Shown: positions 26,412-39,623 of the stretch, in pieces
Layout: every line of letters begins with the position of its first letter
How positions within the stretch are numbered: the first letter of the stretch is position 1
Source: Aliiroseovarius sp. PrR006
Lineage (GTDB): Bacteria > Pseudomonadota > Alphaproteobacteria > Rhodobacterales > Rhodobacteraceae
NCBI RefSeq assembly: GCF_010500215.1
Contig: NZ_JAAGOY010000007.1
Span: forward strand, 776,501 to 840,500
Direction: 5' to 3'
Length of the DNA stretch: 64,000 bases
Notes under the pieces: model-generated
What the model was told of the DNA's origin: nothing
What the model saw: the letters and a program-made list of their open reading frames with translations, nothing else
Database searches by the model: none
Position numbers and translations under genes: made by a program

Positions 26412-28046
26412 ATGAACATTCTTTTCATCATGTATGATCAGCTGCGGTTTGATTACCTCAGCTGTGCCGGTCACCCGACGCTGAAGACTCCTAACTTCGA
26501 CCGTGTGGCGGCGCGTGGGGTGCGCTTTACCAACTGCTATGTGCAATCGCCGATCTGTGGCGCCAGCCGGATGAGCACCTACACCGGGCGCTATGCCTCG
26601 TCCCACGGGGCGCAGTGGAACGGCTTCCCCCTGCGCGTGGGCGAGCACACCATGGGCGATCACTTACGCGAGGCCGGGATGGATTGCTGGCTTCTGGGCA
26701 AGACCCACATGAAGGTCGATGCCGAAGGGATGAAACGCCTTGGCATTGCGCCTGACAGCGTGATCGGTGCACGTCAGGCCGAATGCGGCTTCGACGTTTG
26801 GGTTCGTGACGACGGTCTGTGGGCCGAGGGTCCGGATGGGTTCTATGATGAAAAACACTCGCCCTATAATGCCTACCTGAAATCAAAGGGTTACGAGGCC
26901 GAGAACCCGTGGTCGGTCAATGCCAATGCAGGCGTCGAGGATGGCGATATCGCCAGCGGCTGGATGTTCGACAATGCCGACAAACCCGCCAATATCCGCG
27001 AGGAAGACAGCGAAACCGCGTGGCTGACATCGGAAACCCTGCGTTTCATGGATCAGGCCAAGGGGCCGTGGTGTGCGCATGTTAGCTATATCAAGCCGCA
27101 CTGGCCCTATATCGTGCCCGCCCCCTATCACGACATGTTCGGGCCAGAAGATGTGCCGCCTGCCGTACGTTCGGACGCGGAACGCGAAGACGCGCAGCCC
27201 GTGTTCAACGCCTTCATGCAGAACAAAATCGCCGCCGCCTTCCAGCAGGACGAAGTCCGCCGCAAGGTAATCCCCGCCTATATGGGGCTGATCAAGCAGT
27301 GCGACGATCATCTGGGGCGCATTTTGGATCATCTTGACGCCACCGGGCAGGCGGATGACACGATGATCGTGCTGACCTCGGACCACGGGGATTATCTGGG
27401 CGATCACTGGCTGGGTGAGAAGGATTTGTTCCACGAACCGTCCGTCAAAGTGCCGCTGATCATCGCCGATCCGCGCCCGGCGGCGGACACGACCCGCGGC
27501 ACCACCTGTGACGCGCTGGTCGAAGCGATCGACCTTGCCCCCACCTTTGTCGAAGTCGCAGGCGGCAACGTAGCCGATCACATCCTTGAAGGTCACAGCC
27601 TGATGCCATGGCTGCGCGGCGAGACGCCGGATTGGCGCCAGTATGCGATCAGCGAATACGACTATTCGTCCACCCCCGTCTGCGAAAAGCTGGGCGTCAG
27701 TCCCCGAGACGCTCGGCTGTTTATGGTCTTCGATGGGCGTTATAAGCTGATGCATGCCGAAGGCGGCTTGCGCCCGATGCTGTTTGACCTGGACAACGAC
27801 CCGGACGAGCTGAACGATCTGGCGCGTGGCAATACGCATCAGGACCAGATCGCCCACCTGTACGATATGCTCGGCCAATGGGGCCGCCGGATGAGCCAGC
27901 GCGTCACCAAGTCTGACGCCCAGATCGAGGCCGGGCGTGGCCGGTCGATGCGCCGTGGCATCCTGCCCTTCCTGAAAGACGGGTCTGAAGTGCCGGACGA
28001 GCTGACAGCTGCCTATCGCGGCCCTGCGCCAAAGGGTTCTGTCTAG
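26412..28046 (+). CDS. Sulfatase/phosphonate monoester hydrolase-family protein
   Basis: A 544-residue alkaline-phosphatase-superfamily hydrolase. Metal ligands are expected in the N-terminal MYDQLRFDYLSCAG and in LTSDHGDYLGDH near residue 320. Cys49 in CGASRMSTYTGR fits the C-x-(P/A)-x-R signature whose cysteine is converted to formylglycine. The absence of a signal peptide and its overall pattern resemble bacterial phosphonate monoester hydrolases and choline-sulfatase-like enzymes. Phosphonate or sulfate-ester substrates cannot be separated from sequence. GGAGGACAGG precedes ATG 26412; a bidirectional terminator follows. No formylglycine-generating enzyme gene is in the window. Confidence 0.85.
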   Translation: MNILFIMYDQLRFDYLSCAGHPTLKTPNFDRVAARGVRFTNCYVQSPICGASRMSTYTGRYASSHGAQWNGFPLRVGEHTMGDHLREAGMDCWLLGKTHMKVDAEGMKRLGIAPDSVIGARQAECGFDVWVRDDGLWAEGPDGFYDEKHSPYNAYLKSKGYEAENPWSVNANAGVEDGDIASGWMFDNADKPANIREEDSETAWLTSETLRFMDQAKGPWCAHVSYIKPHWPYIVPAPYHDMFGPEDVPPAVRSDAEREDAQPVFNAFMQNKIAAAFQQDEVRRKVIPAYMGLIKQCDDHLGRILDHLDATGQADDTMIVLTSDHGDYLGDHWLGEKDLFHEPSVKVPLIIADPRPAADTTRGTTCDALVEAIDLAPTFVEVAGGNVADHILEGHSLMPWLRGETPDWRQYAISEYDYSSTPVCEKLGVSPRDARLFMVFDGRYKLMHAEGGLRPMLFDLDNDPDELNDLARGNTHQDQIAHLYDMLGQWGRRMSQRVTKSDAQIEAGRGRSMRRGILPFLKDGSEVPDELTAAYRGPAPKGSV

Positions 28047-28052
28047 GCACAA

Positions 28053-28085
28053 AAACCGGCCAGACGACACGCGCCCGGCCGGTTT
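28053..28085. terminator. Bidirectional terminator between sulfatase and TadG-like genes
   Basis: AAACCGGCC and GGCCGGTTT form a perfect 9-bp stem around a 15-base loop. CTTT follows on the plus strand and TTGTG on the minus strand. It lies between two convergent genes. Confidence 0.8.
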
Positions 28086-28100
28086 CTTTAAAGCATGTTC

Positions 28101-29444
28101 TTAGTAAGCCAGACGGAAGTATTCGGCTTCGAAGATGTTGGTCATGCCCGAGCCACAAAAGCCCATATCCATGTTCGAGGTGCCGCTGATTTCACCCCCG
28201 GCGACAATCGACGCACCTTCAACACCATTTGCGTTTGCTGAAAACACAATGTCTCCTTTTGCAAGCAACTGGCTGCCATAGATGCTCAGATCAGAGGAGA
28301 ACTCCATACCGCCCATTGTTATCAACACAGACCCACCGTCGGCGGCACAACCATCATCTTTACCCAACGTCAGGCTCGCGCTCGAGGTTATGGACTTGGT
28401 GTCGGTAAGGGTGGTTGCGATGATTGCATCTTCAATCTTCAATGCCTGACCAAACTTCACCTTACAATCGGTCACGATAACCACATTATTAATAGCCGTC
28501 GGCTCATCAATCGTCAGAACGCCGTTGGCATGGCATCCAGCCAAGTGAACCCGACCCGGTGTCAGATCTGCCATAGTGATTCCTTTACCGCTTTTCGGGG
28601 TGATCGACACGGTTGGTTTCAACGGATCAATGTAATCTGGCAAGTGTTCGGGATCACGATCTTTCAAGCCCTGAATGATCGCGGGAATCTTGGCTACAAT
28701 GCGCAGGCGATAAGGCCCCGGGCGTATCGCGGCTGCAATACCGTCGTTGGATACCCACCCTGACGTGGGCATATCCAAATTCTCACTATCCGGCATGGAC
28801 ACGATGGTGCCAGCCTCGAACTCGTTGTTGTTGTTCAAAGACACATGGCTATTCGAGTGGATGCAGAATCCGTTTGTGAACGCATTGTTCGACTGAATAT
28901 CGACGGGTTCGTTTGATACGAACCCTTCACGGAAACACGTGGGGCGGTAGGTGACGAACACCGATTGGACCGACATATCATAGTCCACATAGCCCAGAAT
29001 GCGCAGAACAAAAGTCGACACCGGGTTCGACTTCGAGTTCAGGCGCGTCGAATACACATGCACCGCCGATTTCGAGTTCGCACTGGGCGTAAACGTCTCG
29101 GTCGTTGCGTCATATTTGCCGAAGGTGATGTCCGATGACTCGATAACTTTGCCATAGACCGAATTCGGCATACTTGCCTCGACCAACGCCAAAGCCTGTG
29201 TCTTCGCCGTCGCGGGATCACTTTCGAAATCACGCCGATACAGCGCCGCGTGGGCGGTCATGTCAGCCGAGACCTGCAACTGCGTGCGCGCAGTCATCAG
29301 TTTGTGCATGTCGATCGCCAGGCCTCCGACCAGAACGATCGCAGCGAAAAGGAACAATCCGAAAATCGTGATGGCTCCGTTTTCGTTTTTTCTGAAGTGC
29401 CGGATACGGCTGAAGAAGAACGAGGTGTGGGTCATGGCGGTCAC
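28101..29444 (-). CDS. TadG-like pilus-assembly/secreted protein
   Basis: A 447-residue protein. After a short basic stretch, residues about 22-50 (NGAITIFGLFLFAAIVLVGG) form the TadE/TadG-type membrane anchor with a Flp-like 'ENGA' before it. The rest is extracytoplasmic, with several cysteines and Asn/Ser-rich repeats (SNNAFTNG, LNNNNEFEAG), but I recognise no von Willebrand domain in it. GTG 29444 follows the TadE stop by one base; an ATG lies three codons later. TadG-like proteins are minor parts of Flp/Tad pili. Codon and base use are AT-richer than the flanks, as with its partner. Confidence 0.75.
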   Translation of the reverse strand: MTAMTHTSFFFSRIRHFRKNENGAITIFGLFLFAAIVLVGGLAIDMHKLMTARTQLQVSADMTAHAALYRRDFESDPATAKTQALALVEASMPNSVYGKVIESSDITFGKYDATTETFTPSANSKSAVHVYSTRLNSKSNPVSTFVLRILGYVDYDMSVQSVFVTYRPTCFREGFVSNEPVDIQSNNAFTNGFCIHSNSHVSLNNNNEFEAGTIVSMPDSENLDMPTSGWVSNDGIAAAIRPGPYRLRIVAKIPAIIQGLKDRDPEHLPDYIDPLKPTVSITPKSGKGITMADLTPGRVHLAGCHANGVLTIDEPTAINNVVIVTDCKVKFGQALKIEDAIIATTLTDTKSITSSASLTLGKDDGCAADGGSVLITMGGMEFSSDLSIYGSQLLAKGDIVFSANANGVEGASIVAGGEISGTSNMDMGFCGSGMTNIFEAEYFRLAY

Positions 29445-29445
29445 A

Positions 29446-29865
29446 TTAATACTCTACAAAATGTTGAGACTGAGCAGTGATCGAGAAGCCTGTAAGGAGG
29501 TTAAACTTACCGTTGAAGATCAGATCCGATATCGGAACAGACGCGGTTGTGGTGATCACCCTTGTCGTCGGGTTAACGGTGGTCTTGACAGTCCCGTTGC
29601 TGGCAAAGCCCGAAATCCGTTCTTCGACATAGGCCTGAGTGTTGACCGCAGCGGCCGCAAGATCGTCCACTGGTCCGATACGTCCCACCGATAAAGCGCG
29701 GTTCGCATCCTGAATAACGCGCATCATGATCGATTGTTTATAGAACACGAAGGACGCATTGACGATCAGAATGAAAATCATGAACAGCGCGGGCAACCAC
29801 AGAACCGTTTCCACGGTTGCTGTTCCGTCTTCATTCATAATTTTGTTTTTGGTCCGTTTATTCAT
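29446..29865 (-). CDS. TadE-family pilus pseudopilin-like protein
   Basis: A 139-residue protein of TadE type. The N-terminus has NEDGTATVETVLWLPALFMI (residues about 11-30), with the Glu residue five after a Gly typical of prepilin-like TadE signals, followed by a membrane helix to about residue 40. TadE and TadF are minor pseudopilins of Flp/Tad pili. It precedes the TadG-like gene by one base, so they form a small operon. No tadA, tadB, tadC, cpaB or flp gene lies in this window, so the machinery, if used, is encoded elsewhere. Confidence 0.8.
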   Translation of the reverse strand: MNKRTKNKIMNEDGTATVETVLWLPALFMIFILIVNASFVFYKQSIMMRVIQDANRALSVGRIGPVDDLAAAAVNTQAYVEERISGFASNGTVKTTVNPTTRVITTTASVPISDLIFNGKFNLLTGFSITAQSQHFVEY

Positions 29866-30370
29866 CTCACCTGCTCAAGATTAAGAAAACTCGATACGCC
29901 TTAAACCCTAACGGGCAACTTTGCCGGTAAGAAGGAAAAAAGGGCCGGGATTGTGTGCAAAATGTGGCAATTCACCCCATCACCTATACTTTTGGGCAGG
30001 TTGTTGTGTCGCGCCCGCCACAAAGAAGAAAATCACCGGCCAATCGATGCCACATTTACGCCCATCAAATGAACGGATACGAATCGCTTCAATACCTTGA
30101 TTTAGGTGGGAATTTCCACGTCAGCAATCAATCAGAATCCAACAAAGTCCTCAACTTCAAACGCCGTTCTGCTCGGTTGACTGCAGAGCTGATTGGACAG
30201 CATTGATCGGGAACTGGGATGAGTATTGCCAGCTCCCGCTCTTCGCTTGTTGAAGGTATTCCACAATTACTTTCCGCACAAAATCACCCGCCGTGTGTGG
30301 TTAGGAGTGTAGCGAAATGGGGTCATCTGGGTGGGATGTCTTTTATTTTCAGTGTCTTAACTGAGAATAA
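29866..30370. other. 505-base gene-free stretch between the TadE gene and tRNA-Leu
   Basis: It is AT-richer than the surroundings. Open frames here (for example 29955-30206) have no ribosome site and no recognisable protein signal. I saw no transposase fragments, no repeat of the tRNA 3' end, and no convincing hairpin terminator. Confidence 0.6.
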
Positions 30371-30457
30371 TGGTGCCCAGAAGAGGACTCGAACCTCCAC
30401 GTCCATACGGACACTAGCACCTGAAGCTAGCGCGTCTACCAATTCCGCCATCTGGGC
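30371..30457 (-). tRNA. tRNA-Leu (anticodon CAG)
   Basis: Read on the minus strand from 30457, GCCCAGA pairs with TCTGGGC at the other end to make the acceptor stem. A discriminator A follows, then an encoded CCA at 30371-30373. The anticodon stem-loop is CTAGC-TTCAGGT-GCTAG with CAG at 30421-30423. A long variable arm (GTCCGTATGGAC) and the GGTTCGAGTCC T-loop are present, as expected for a class II leucine tRNA. Confidence 0.96.
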
Positions 30458-30596
30458 ACGGGTTGGTGAGGGGGATTTAGTGTGACCGGCTGGGAGTGTC
30501 AACAACATTTCTGCGCTTTTCTGCGAATCCGTTTGCGCCTTGCTCAAACGCGCTTTGAAAGCTATTCAAAAGCCAAGGAATTCAAGGAGAGCTTCC

Positions 30597-31583
30597 ATGT
30601 CCAAGCTGGTCACGATTTATGGCGGTTCGGGTTTTGTCGGGCGCTATATCGCCCGCCGCATGGCCAAGCAGGGGTGGCGCGTCCGCGTTGCCGTGCGCCG
30701 TCCGAACGAAGCGCTGTTCGTAAAACCCTATGGTGCCGTCGGTCAGGTCGAGCCGATCCTGTGCAACATCCGCGATGACAATTCGGTCCGTGCGGCGATG
30801 CAAGGTGCGGATGCAGTTGTGAACTGCGTGGGTGTTCTGAACTCGATCGGGAAGAACAGCTTTGATGCGGTACACCATGACGGCGCAGGCCGCGTGGCAC
30901 GTATTGCGTCCGAGGAAGGCGTGGCCCAGTTGGTTCAGATCTCGGCCATTGGCGCGAATGCAGACAGCGACAGCGAATACGCCCGCACCAAGGCGCAAGG
31001 CGAAGCAGACGTTCAGGCCGCCTTCCCCGGCGCCGTGATCCTGCGCCCCTCGGTCATTTTCGGAACCGACGACCAGTTCTTCAATCGCTTCGCCAACATG
31101 ACCCGCTTCGGGCCGATCCTGCCGATCACCGGTGGCAACACCAAGTTCCAGCCGGTTCACGTCGACGACGTAGCCAAAGCGGCCGAGATGGCCGTTCTGG
31201 GTCAGGTCGAGGCCGGCATTTACGAGCTGGGCGGCCCCGATGTGGAAACCCTGCGCGAGTCGATTGACCGGATGCTGAAAGTGACTCAGCGCCGTCGTCT
31301 GGTTCTGAACCTGCCCTTCGGCATCGCGCGCATTCAGGCCGGTATCTTTGACATGATCCAGTGGATCTCGGGCGGGCTGATTGCAGCGCCGCTGACCCGC
31401 GATCAGGTGATCAACCTTGCCAATGACAACGTGGTTGCCGAGGGCGCCAAGGGCTTTGCTGATCTGGGCATCACCCCGCGCGCGATGGCCGCGATCCTGC
31501 CGGACTACCTGTGGCGCTTCCGCGCGGGCGGGCAATATGCCGCCATCCAGAGCTCAGCCAAAAACCTGCGCACCGACGGCTGA
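30597..31583 (+). CDS. NDUFA9-like atypical SDR (complex I NAD(P)-binding protein)
   Basis: 328 residues from ATG 30597, with AAGGAGA 6 bases upstream; the longer open frame has no better start. The dinucleotide motif is TIYGGSGFVGRYIARRMA at residues 5-22. It matches mitochondrial NDUFA9-like proteins of the atypical SDR group, including ILRPSVIFGTDDQFFNR near residue 155 and QPVHVDDVA near 185. Its mitochondrial relative binds NADPH in complex I; in bacteria its role is less clear, possibly quinone synthesis or complex I. A terminator follows. Confidence 0.85.
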   Translation: MSKLVTIYGGSGFVGRYIARRMAKQGWRVRVAVRRPNEALFVKPYGAVGQVEPILCNIRDDNSVRAAMQGADAVVNCVGVLNSIGKNSFDAVHHDGAGRVARIASEEGVAQLVQISAIGANADSDSEYARTKAQGEADVQAAFPGAVILRPSVIFGTDDQFFNRFANMTRFGPILPITGGNTKFQPVHVDDVAKAAEMAVLGQVEAGIYELGGPDVETLRESIDRMLKVTQRRRLVLNLPFGIARIQAGIFDMIQWISGGLIAAPLTRDQVINLANDNVVAEGAKGFADLGITPRAMAAILPDYLWRFRAGGQYAAIQSSAKNLRTDG

Positions 31584-31608
31584 GCCGACGGATCATCCGT
31601 TAGAAAAG

Positions 31609-31632
31609 GGCGCGGTCTTCCGCGCCTTTTTT
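31609..31632. terminator. Terminator between the NDUFA9-like gene and uppP
   Basis: GGCGCGG-TCTT-CCGCGCC followed by six T on the plus strand. Downstream on the minus strand, CCCTTTT follows the stem, so it may also end uppP transcription. Confidence 0.85.
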
Positions 31633-31634
31633 CG

Positions 31635-32438
31635 TTAGAGATAGGCAATTCCCAGCAGCACCACACCCAGCGCGATGCGGTAGATCACGTAAGGCGTGAA
31701 ACTGACCGAGCGCAGCAGCCGCATCATCAGGCTCAGCGCCAGAAGCGCGGCGACGAAGGAAAACACCGCGGCGATCGCACCATCTTTCGCAATCTGTGCA
31801 TCCGCGGTGGCCGCAACTTCGGCCCCCAGCAAAACGCCCGAGGCAATGATCGTCGGGATCGACATCAGCATCGCCAGCTTCGCGCCGTCCGACCGCTCAT
31901 ACCCCAACGCTCGCGCACCCGAGATCGTGGCGCCTGACCGCGACGTGCCGGGGATCAAGGCCAGCGCTTGCCATAGCCCCATGATGACAGCGTCCCGCAG
32001 GCCCCAATCATCCGCGCGTTTCTGCACGCTCCCCTTCTGGTCGACCCAATACAGCACCAAGCCAAACAGGATCATCGTCCAGGCGATAACCTTGATCGAC
32101 CGCATCTGGTCGCTAAGACCCGTCATCTTGAAGATCACGCCAAGGATCACGGCGGGAATGGTGGCAATCAGCAAAAGAAACGCCAGCTTCGCACCCGGCG
32201 TGTCGATCCGCCCTATCAACATCCGCGGGATACCGGCCAAACCGATCTGCACATCGCGCCAGAAATACAGCATCACCGCGCCCAGCGTGCCAACATGCAC
32301 CGCCACATCAATCGCTAGACCCTGATCCGGCAACCCGGTCAGATGGGGCACCAGAACCAGATGACCCGAGGACGAAACCGGCAAAAACTCGGTGATTCCC
32401 TGTATGATGGCGACCAGAAGAATGTGGGCAAGCGACAT
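31635..32438 (-). CDS. uppP: Undecaprenyl-diphosphatase UppP (BacA)
   Basis: A 267-residue membrane protein, close to the usual 273, with about eight hydrophobic segments. The catalytic motifs of the BacA family are EFLPVSSSGHLVL at residues 17-29 and IPGTSRSGATI near residue 162. It dephosphorylates undecaprenyl diphosphate on the outer face of the inner membrane so the lipid carrier for cell wall precursors can be reused. It is divergent from gltD and alone on its strand. Confidence 0.95.
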   Translation of the reverse strand: MSLAHILLVAIIQGITEFLPVSSSGHLVLVPHLTGLPDQGLAIDVAVHVGTLGAVMLYFWRDVQIGLAGIPRMLIGRIDTPGAKLAFLLLIATIPAVILGVIFKMTGLSDQMRSIKVIAWTMILFGLVLYWVDQKGSVQKRADDWGLRDAVIMGLWQALALIPGTSRSGATISGARALGYERSDGAKLAMLMSIPTIIASGVLLGAEVAATADAQIAKDGAIAAVFSFVAALLALSLMMRLLRSVSFTPYVIYRIALGVVLLGIAYL

Positions 32439-32504
32439 GCGCGGTTCCTTGGAAATAAGCTCATCGGCAAGCTAAAGCAGCGGTCCGGAAAGGGAAGAGG
32501 CTTT

Positions 32505-32532
32505 ATAGGTATGCTGTACTGACCTATTTTTT
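32505..32532 (+). terminator. Terminator-like hairpin upstream of gltD
   Basis: ATAGGT and ACCTAT form a perfect 6-bp stem around an 11-base loop, followed by a run of T (32527-32532). There is no plus-strand gene upstream of it, because uppP runs the other way. It would end a short leader or small RNA made from the uppP-gltD region. Confidence 0.5.
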
Positions 32533-32563
32533 GGCGATGCGGCGCGAATTTCCCTCATTCCGG

Positions 32564-32583
32564 CCTAAATTTTTGCATTTAGG
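32564..32583. promoter_or_regulatory. Perfect inverted repeat upstream of the presumed gltD promoter
   Basis: CCTAAAT-TTTTGC-ATTTAGG has perfect 7-bp arms and ends 10 bases before a TTGACT that could serve as a -35 box (32593-32598). I see no convincing -10 box at the right spacing. The position suggests an activator or repressor site for gltDB. Confidence 0.45.
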
Positions 32584-32628
32584 TAAGCACTATTGACTTT
32601 TCATTTCTAACGAGTCCCCTTACAAGCC

Positions 32629-32662
32629 AGACTCCAAGCCAAGAGTCTGCCCGAAAACGGGC
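32629..32662 (+). promoter_or_regulatory. Tandem hairpins in the gltD 5' leader
   Basis: AGACTC and GAGTCT (32629-32648) and then GCCCG-AAAA-CGGGC (32649-32662) form two adjacent stems just before the GAGGGAGAG ribosome site of gltD. Together they could fold the leader and influence translation. No known riboswitch pattern is recognised. Confidence 0.45.
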
Positions 32663-32681
32663 CAGCCGAGGGAGAGCCAGG

Positions 32682-34115
32682 ATGGCAAAGCAGCCTATGT
32701 TGAAATTCGTGTCGGTCGACCGGGATATGCCCGAAAAGCGCACCGCCGAAACCCGTAAAGAAGACTTCAACGAGATCTACGCCGAGTTCGCCGCGCAGAA
32801 GGCCGCCGAACAGGCCAGCCGCTGCAGCCAGTGCGGTGTACCCTATTGTCAGTCGCATTGCCCGCTGCACAACAACATCCCCGATTGGCTGCGCATGACC
32901 GCCACTGGTCGCCTGAAGGAAGCCTATGCCCTTAGCCAGGCCACCAACACCTTCCCCGAGATCTGTGGCCGCATCTGCCCGCAGGACCGTCTGTGCGAAG
33001 GCAACTGCGTGATCGAACAGTCGGGCCACGGCACCGTCACCATCGGCGCGGTCGAGAAATACATCACCGACACAGCGTGGGAAAACGGCTGGGTCGAAGA
33101 CATCACCCCGGTTGCAGACCGCTCGGAAAAAGTCGCCATCATCGGCGCGGGCCCTGGTGGTTTGGCCGCTGCTGACGTGCTGGTACGCGCTGGCGTAAAA
33201 GTCACCATCTATGACCGCAATGACCGCGCGGGCGGGCTGCTGACCTACGGCATCCCCGGCTTCAAGCTTGAAAAAGACGTGGTCATGCGCCGCGTGAAAC
33301 TGCTGGAAGATGCGGGCGTCGAGTTCGTTCTGAACTGCAATGTCGGCGAAGACATCACCTTCCAAGACATCCGTGCACAAAATGACGCGGTCCTGTTGGC
33401 CACCGGCGTCTACAAAGGCCGTGACCTGTCGGGTCCGGGCGCAGGTGCCAATGGCATCGTGGCGGCTCTGGATTATCTAACCTGCTCGAACAAGCTGAGC
33501 TTTGGCGACACCGTGCCGGAATTCGAAAGCGGCGAGCTGAACGCCGAGGGAAAGAACGTCGTGGTTATCGGCGGTGGTGACACCGCGATGGACTGTGTGC
33601 GTACCGCGATCCGTCAGGGTGCCAAGTCGGTGAAATGTCTCTATCGCCGCGACCGCGCCAACATGCCCGGCTCGCAGCGTGAAACGCAGAACGCCGAGGA
33701 AGAAGGCGTGGAATTCGTGTGGCTGTCGGCCCCGAAAGGCTTCTCGGGCGATCCCGTCAATGGCGTGATCGTGCAGAAGATGCGCCTTGGCGCACCGGAT
33801 GCTTCGGGTCGTCGCAGCCCGGAAGTAATCGAAGGCTCGGATTATACAGAAGACGCCGATCTGGTCATCAAGGCACTGGGTTTCGAGCCCGAAGACCTGC
33901 CGACCCTGTGGGGCGAACAGGATCTGCCCGTGACCCGCTGGGGCACCGTGAAGGCCTCGTTCGGCACCCACAAGACCGACCTGGACGGTGTCTGGGCCGT
34001 AGGTGACATCGTGCGCGGTGCATCGCTGGTGGTCTGGGCCATCCGTGACGGTCGCGAAGCAGGCGCCAACATTCTGGACAGCCTGAACGCAACCGCCGCA
34101 GTCGCAGCAGAATAA
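32682..34115 (+). CDS. gltD: Glutamate synthase (NADPH) small subunit
   Basis: A 477-residue flavoprotein. The N-terminal domain has the two cysteine clusters that bind 4Fe-4S centres: CSQCGVPYCQSHCP near residue 47 and CGRICPQDRLCEGNC near residue 94. The FAD site is IIGAGPGGLAAADV near residue 153 and the NADPH site VVIGGGDTAMDC near residue 293. It passes electrons from NADPH to the large subunit to make two glutamates from glutamine and 2-oxoglutarate. Its gene comes first, 59 bases before gltB. Confidence 0.97.
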   Translation: MAKQPMLKFVSVDRDMPEKRTAETRKEDFNEIYAEFAAQKAAEQASRCSQCGVPYCQSHCPLHNNIPDWLRMTATGRLKEAYALSQATNTFPEICGRICPQDRLCEGNCVIEQSGHGTVTIGAVEKYITDTAWENGWVEDITPVADRSEKVAIIGAGPGGLAAADVLVRAGVKVTIYDRNDRAGGLLTYGIPGFKLEKDVVMRRVKLLEDAGVEFVLNCNVGEDITFQDIRAQNDAVLLATGVYKGRDLSGPGAGANGIVAALDYLTCSNKLSFGDTVPEFESGELNAEGKNVVVIGGGDTAMDCVRTAIRQGAKSVKCLYRRDRANMPGSQRETQNAEEEGVEFVWLSAPKGFSGDPVNGVIVQKMRLGAPDASGRRSPEVIEGSDYTEDADLVIKALGFEPEDLPTLWGEQDLPVTRWGTVKASFGTHKTDLDGVWAVGDIVRGASLVVWAIRDGREAGANILDSLNATAAVAAE

Positions 34116-34174
34116 TCCCCATTCAAGGGCATGCCGGGCCACATGGCCCGCGCCCATCCGCAAGGAGAACCGAA

Positions 34175-38713
<4,539 letters not shown>

Positions 38714-38734
38714 CCTCTGTCTGGAAAGAACATG

Positions 38735-38764
38735 AAAGACGCCTGCCTTGCGGGCGTCTTTTTC
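38735..38764 (+). terminator. Terminator of the gltDB operon
   Basis: AAAGACGCC pairs with GGCGTCTTT and the stem is followed by TTT, 22 bases after the gltB stop. Confidence 0.9.
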
Positions 38765-38822
38765 GTTGCTGGGCCTCTGTTCCAGACGTTGACCCCCTAC
38801 CCCCCTTGTGGGAACATCCGGC

Positions 38823-39569
38823 GTGGCAAAGAGCAAGACAACAAAGAAAACCAGCGCCAAAAAGGCGCCTAAGGCGAAGACAGGCACGTCCAAACCCCGC
38901 AAGTGGTCCAAACCGCTCCGCTGGTTGCGTCGTGTAGCCTTGGCTGTCGTGATTCTTGTTGGCCTGACCGTTACCTCTTGCACAGTGATCAATCCGCTTA
39001 CGACGCCCTATATCGTCGCGGAAAAGATGCGGCTGGGGGATGTGGACCGGCAATGGGTCGATCTGGACGAGGTCGCCCCGGTCATGGCGCGGTCCGTCGT
39101 GGCCGCCGAAGACGCGAATTTCTGTCAGCATTGGGGGTTCGACATGGGCGCGATTCGTGCCGCGATCGAGGATGGCGGAAATCGCGGGGCGTCCACTTTG
39201 ACCCAACAGGTCGTGAAAAACACCTTCCTGTGGCATGGGCGGTCGTGGCTGCGTAAAGCACTTGAAGCCGGGCTGACCCCCGCAGTCGAACTGGTCTGGA
39301 CCAAGCGCCGGATTGTCGAGGTCTATCTGAACATCGCCGAATTCGACGAAGGCGTCTTCGGTGTCGAGGCCGCCGCCCGCCACTATTTCGGCGTCGGGCC
39401 CGAGGAACTGACCGCCACGCAGGCCGCCCGACTGGCCGCCCTGCTGCCCAATCCCAAGGAACGCTCGGCCTCGCGTCCGTCGCCCTTCGTGCGCAAACGA
39501 GCGCAATCTATCGCGGACGGAGCGGCCACGATCCGCGCGGATGGCCGCGCGGAGTGCTTCGAGGATTGA
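38823..39569 (+). CDS. mtgA: Monofunctional biosynthetic peptidoglycan transglycosylase MtgA
   Basis: About 248 residues from GTG 38823; a GTG 15 bases upstream is an equal alternative, as neither has a strong ribosome site. A basic Lys-rich tail (1-45) is followed by one membrane anchor ([14 protein letters not shown] region, about 45-60). The periplasmic GT51 domain has [14 protein letters not shown] (catalytic Glu of the EDxxFxxHxG motif, here with CQ in place of the usual residues), [12 protein letters not shown] and [14 protein letters not shown]. It polymerises lipid II into glycan strands. Confidence 0.92.
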   Translation: MAKSKTTKKTSAKKAPKAKTGTSKPRKWSKPLRWLRRVALAVVILVGLTVTSCTVINPLTTPYIVAEKMRLGDVDRQWVDLDEVAPVMARSVVAAEDANFCQHWGFDMGAIRAAIEDGGNRGASTLTQQVVKNTFLWHGRSWLRKALEAGLTPAVELVWTKRRIVEVYLNIAEFDEGVFGVEAAARHYFGVGPEELTATQAARLAALLPNPKERSASRPSPFVRKRAQSIADGAATIRADGRAECFED

Positions 39570-39623
39570 TCCCGTGACGCGTTCGGGGCAATACGGGGCA
39601 TACTCCAAGACCAGAAGTTACAC

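Noticed and set aside
29955-30206. An 83-codon plus-strand frame in the gap before tRNA-Leu.
   Set aside because: No ribosome site, no recognisable motif, and composition like non-coding DNA.
30371-30457. Use of tRNA-Leu as an integration site for a genomic island.
   Set aside because: No second copy of the tRNA 3' end and no integrase were seen, so only the composition shift is reported.
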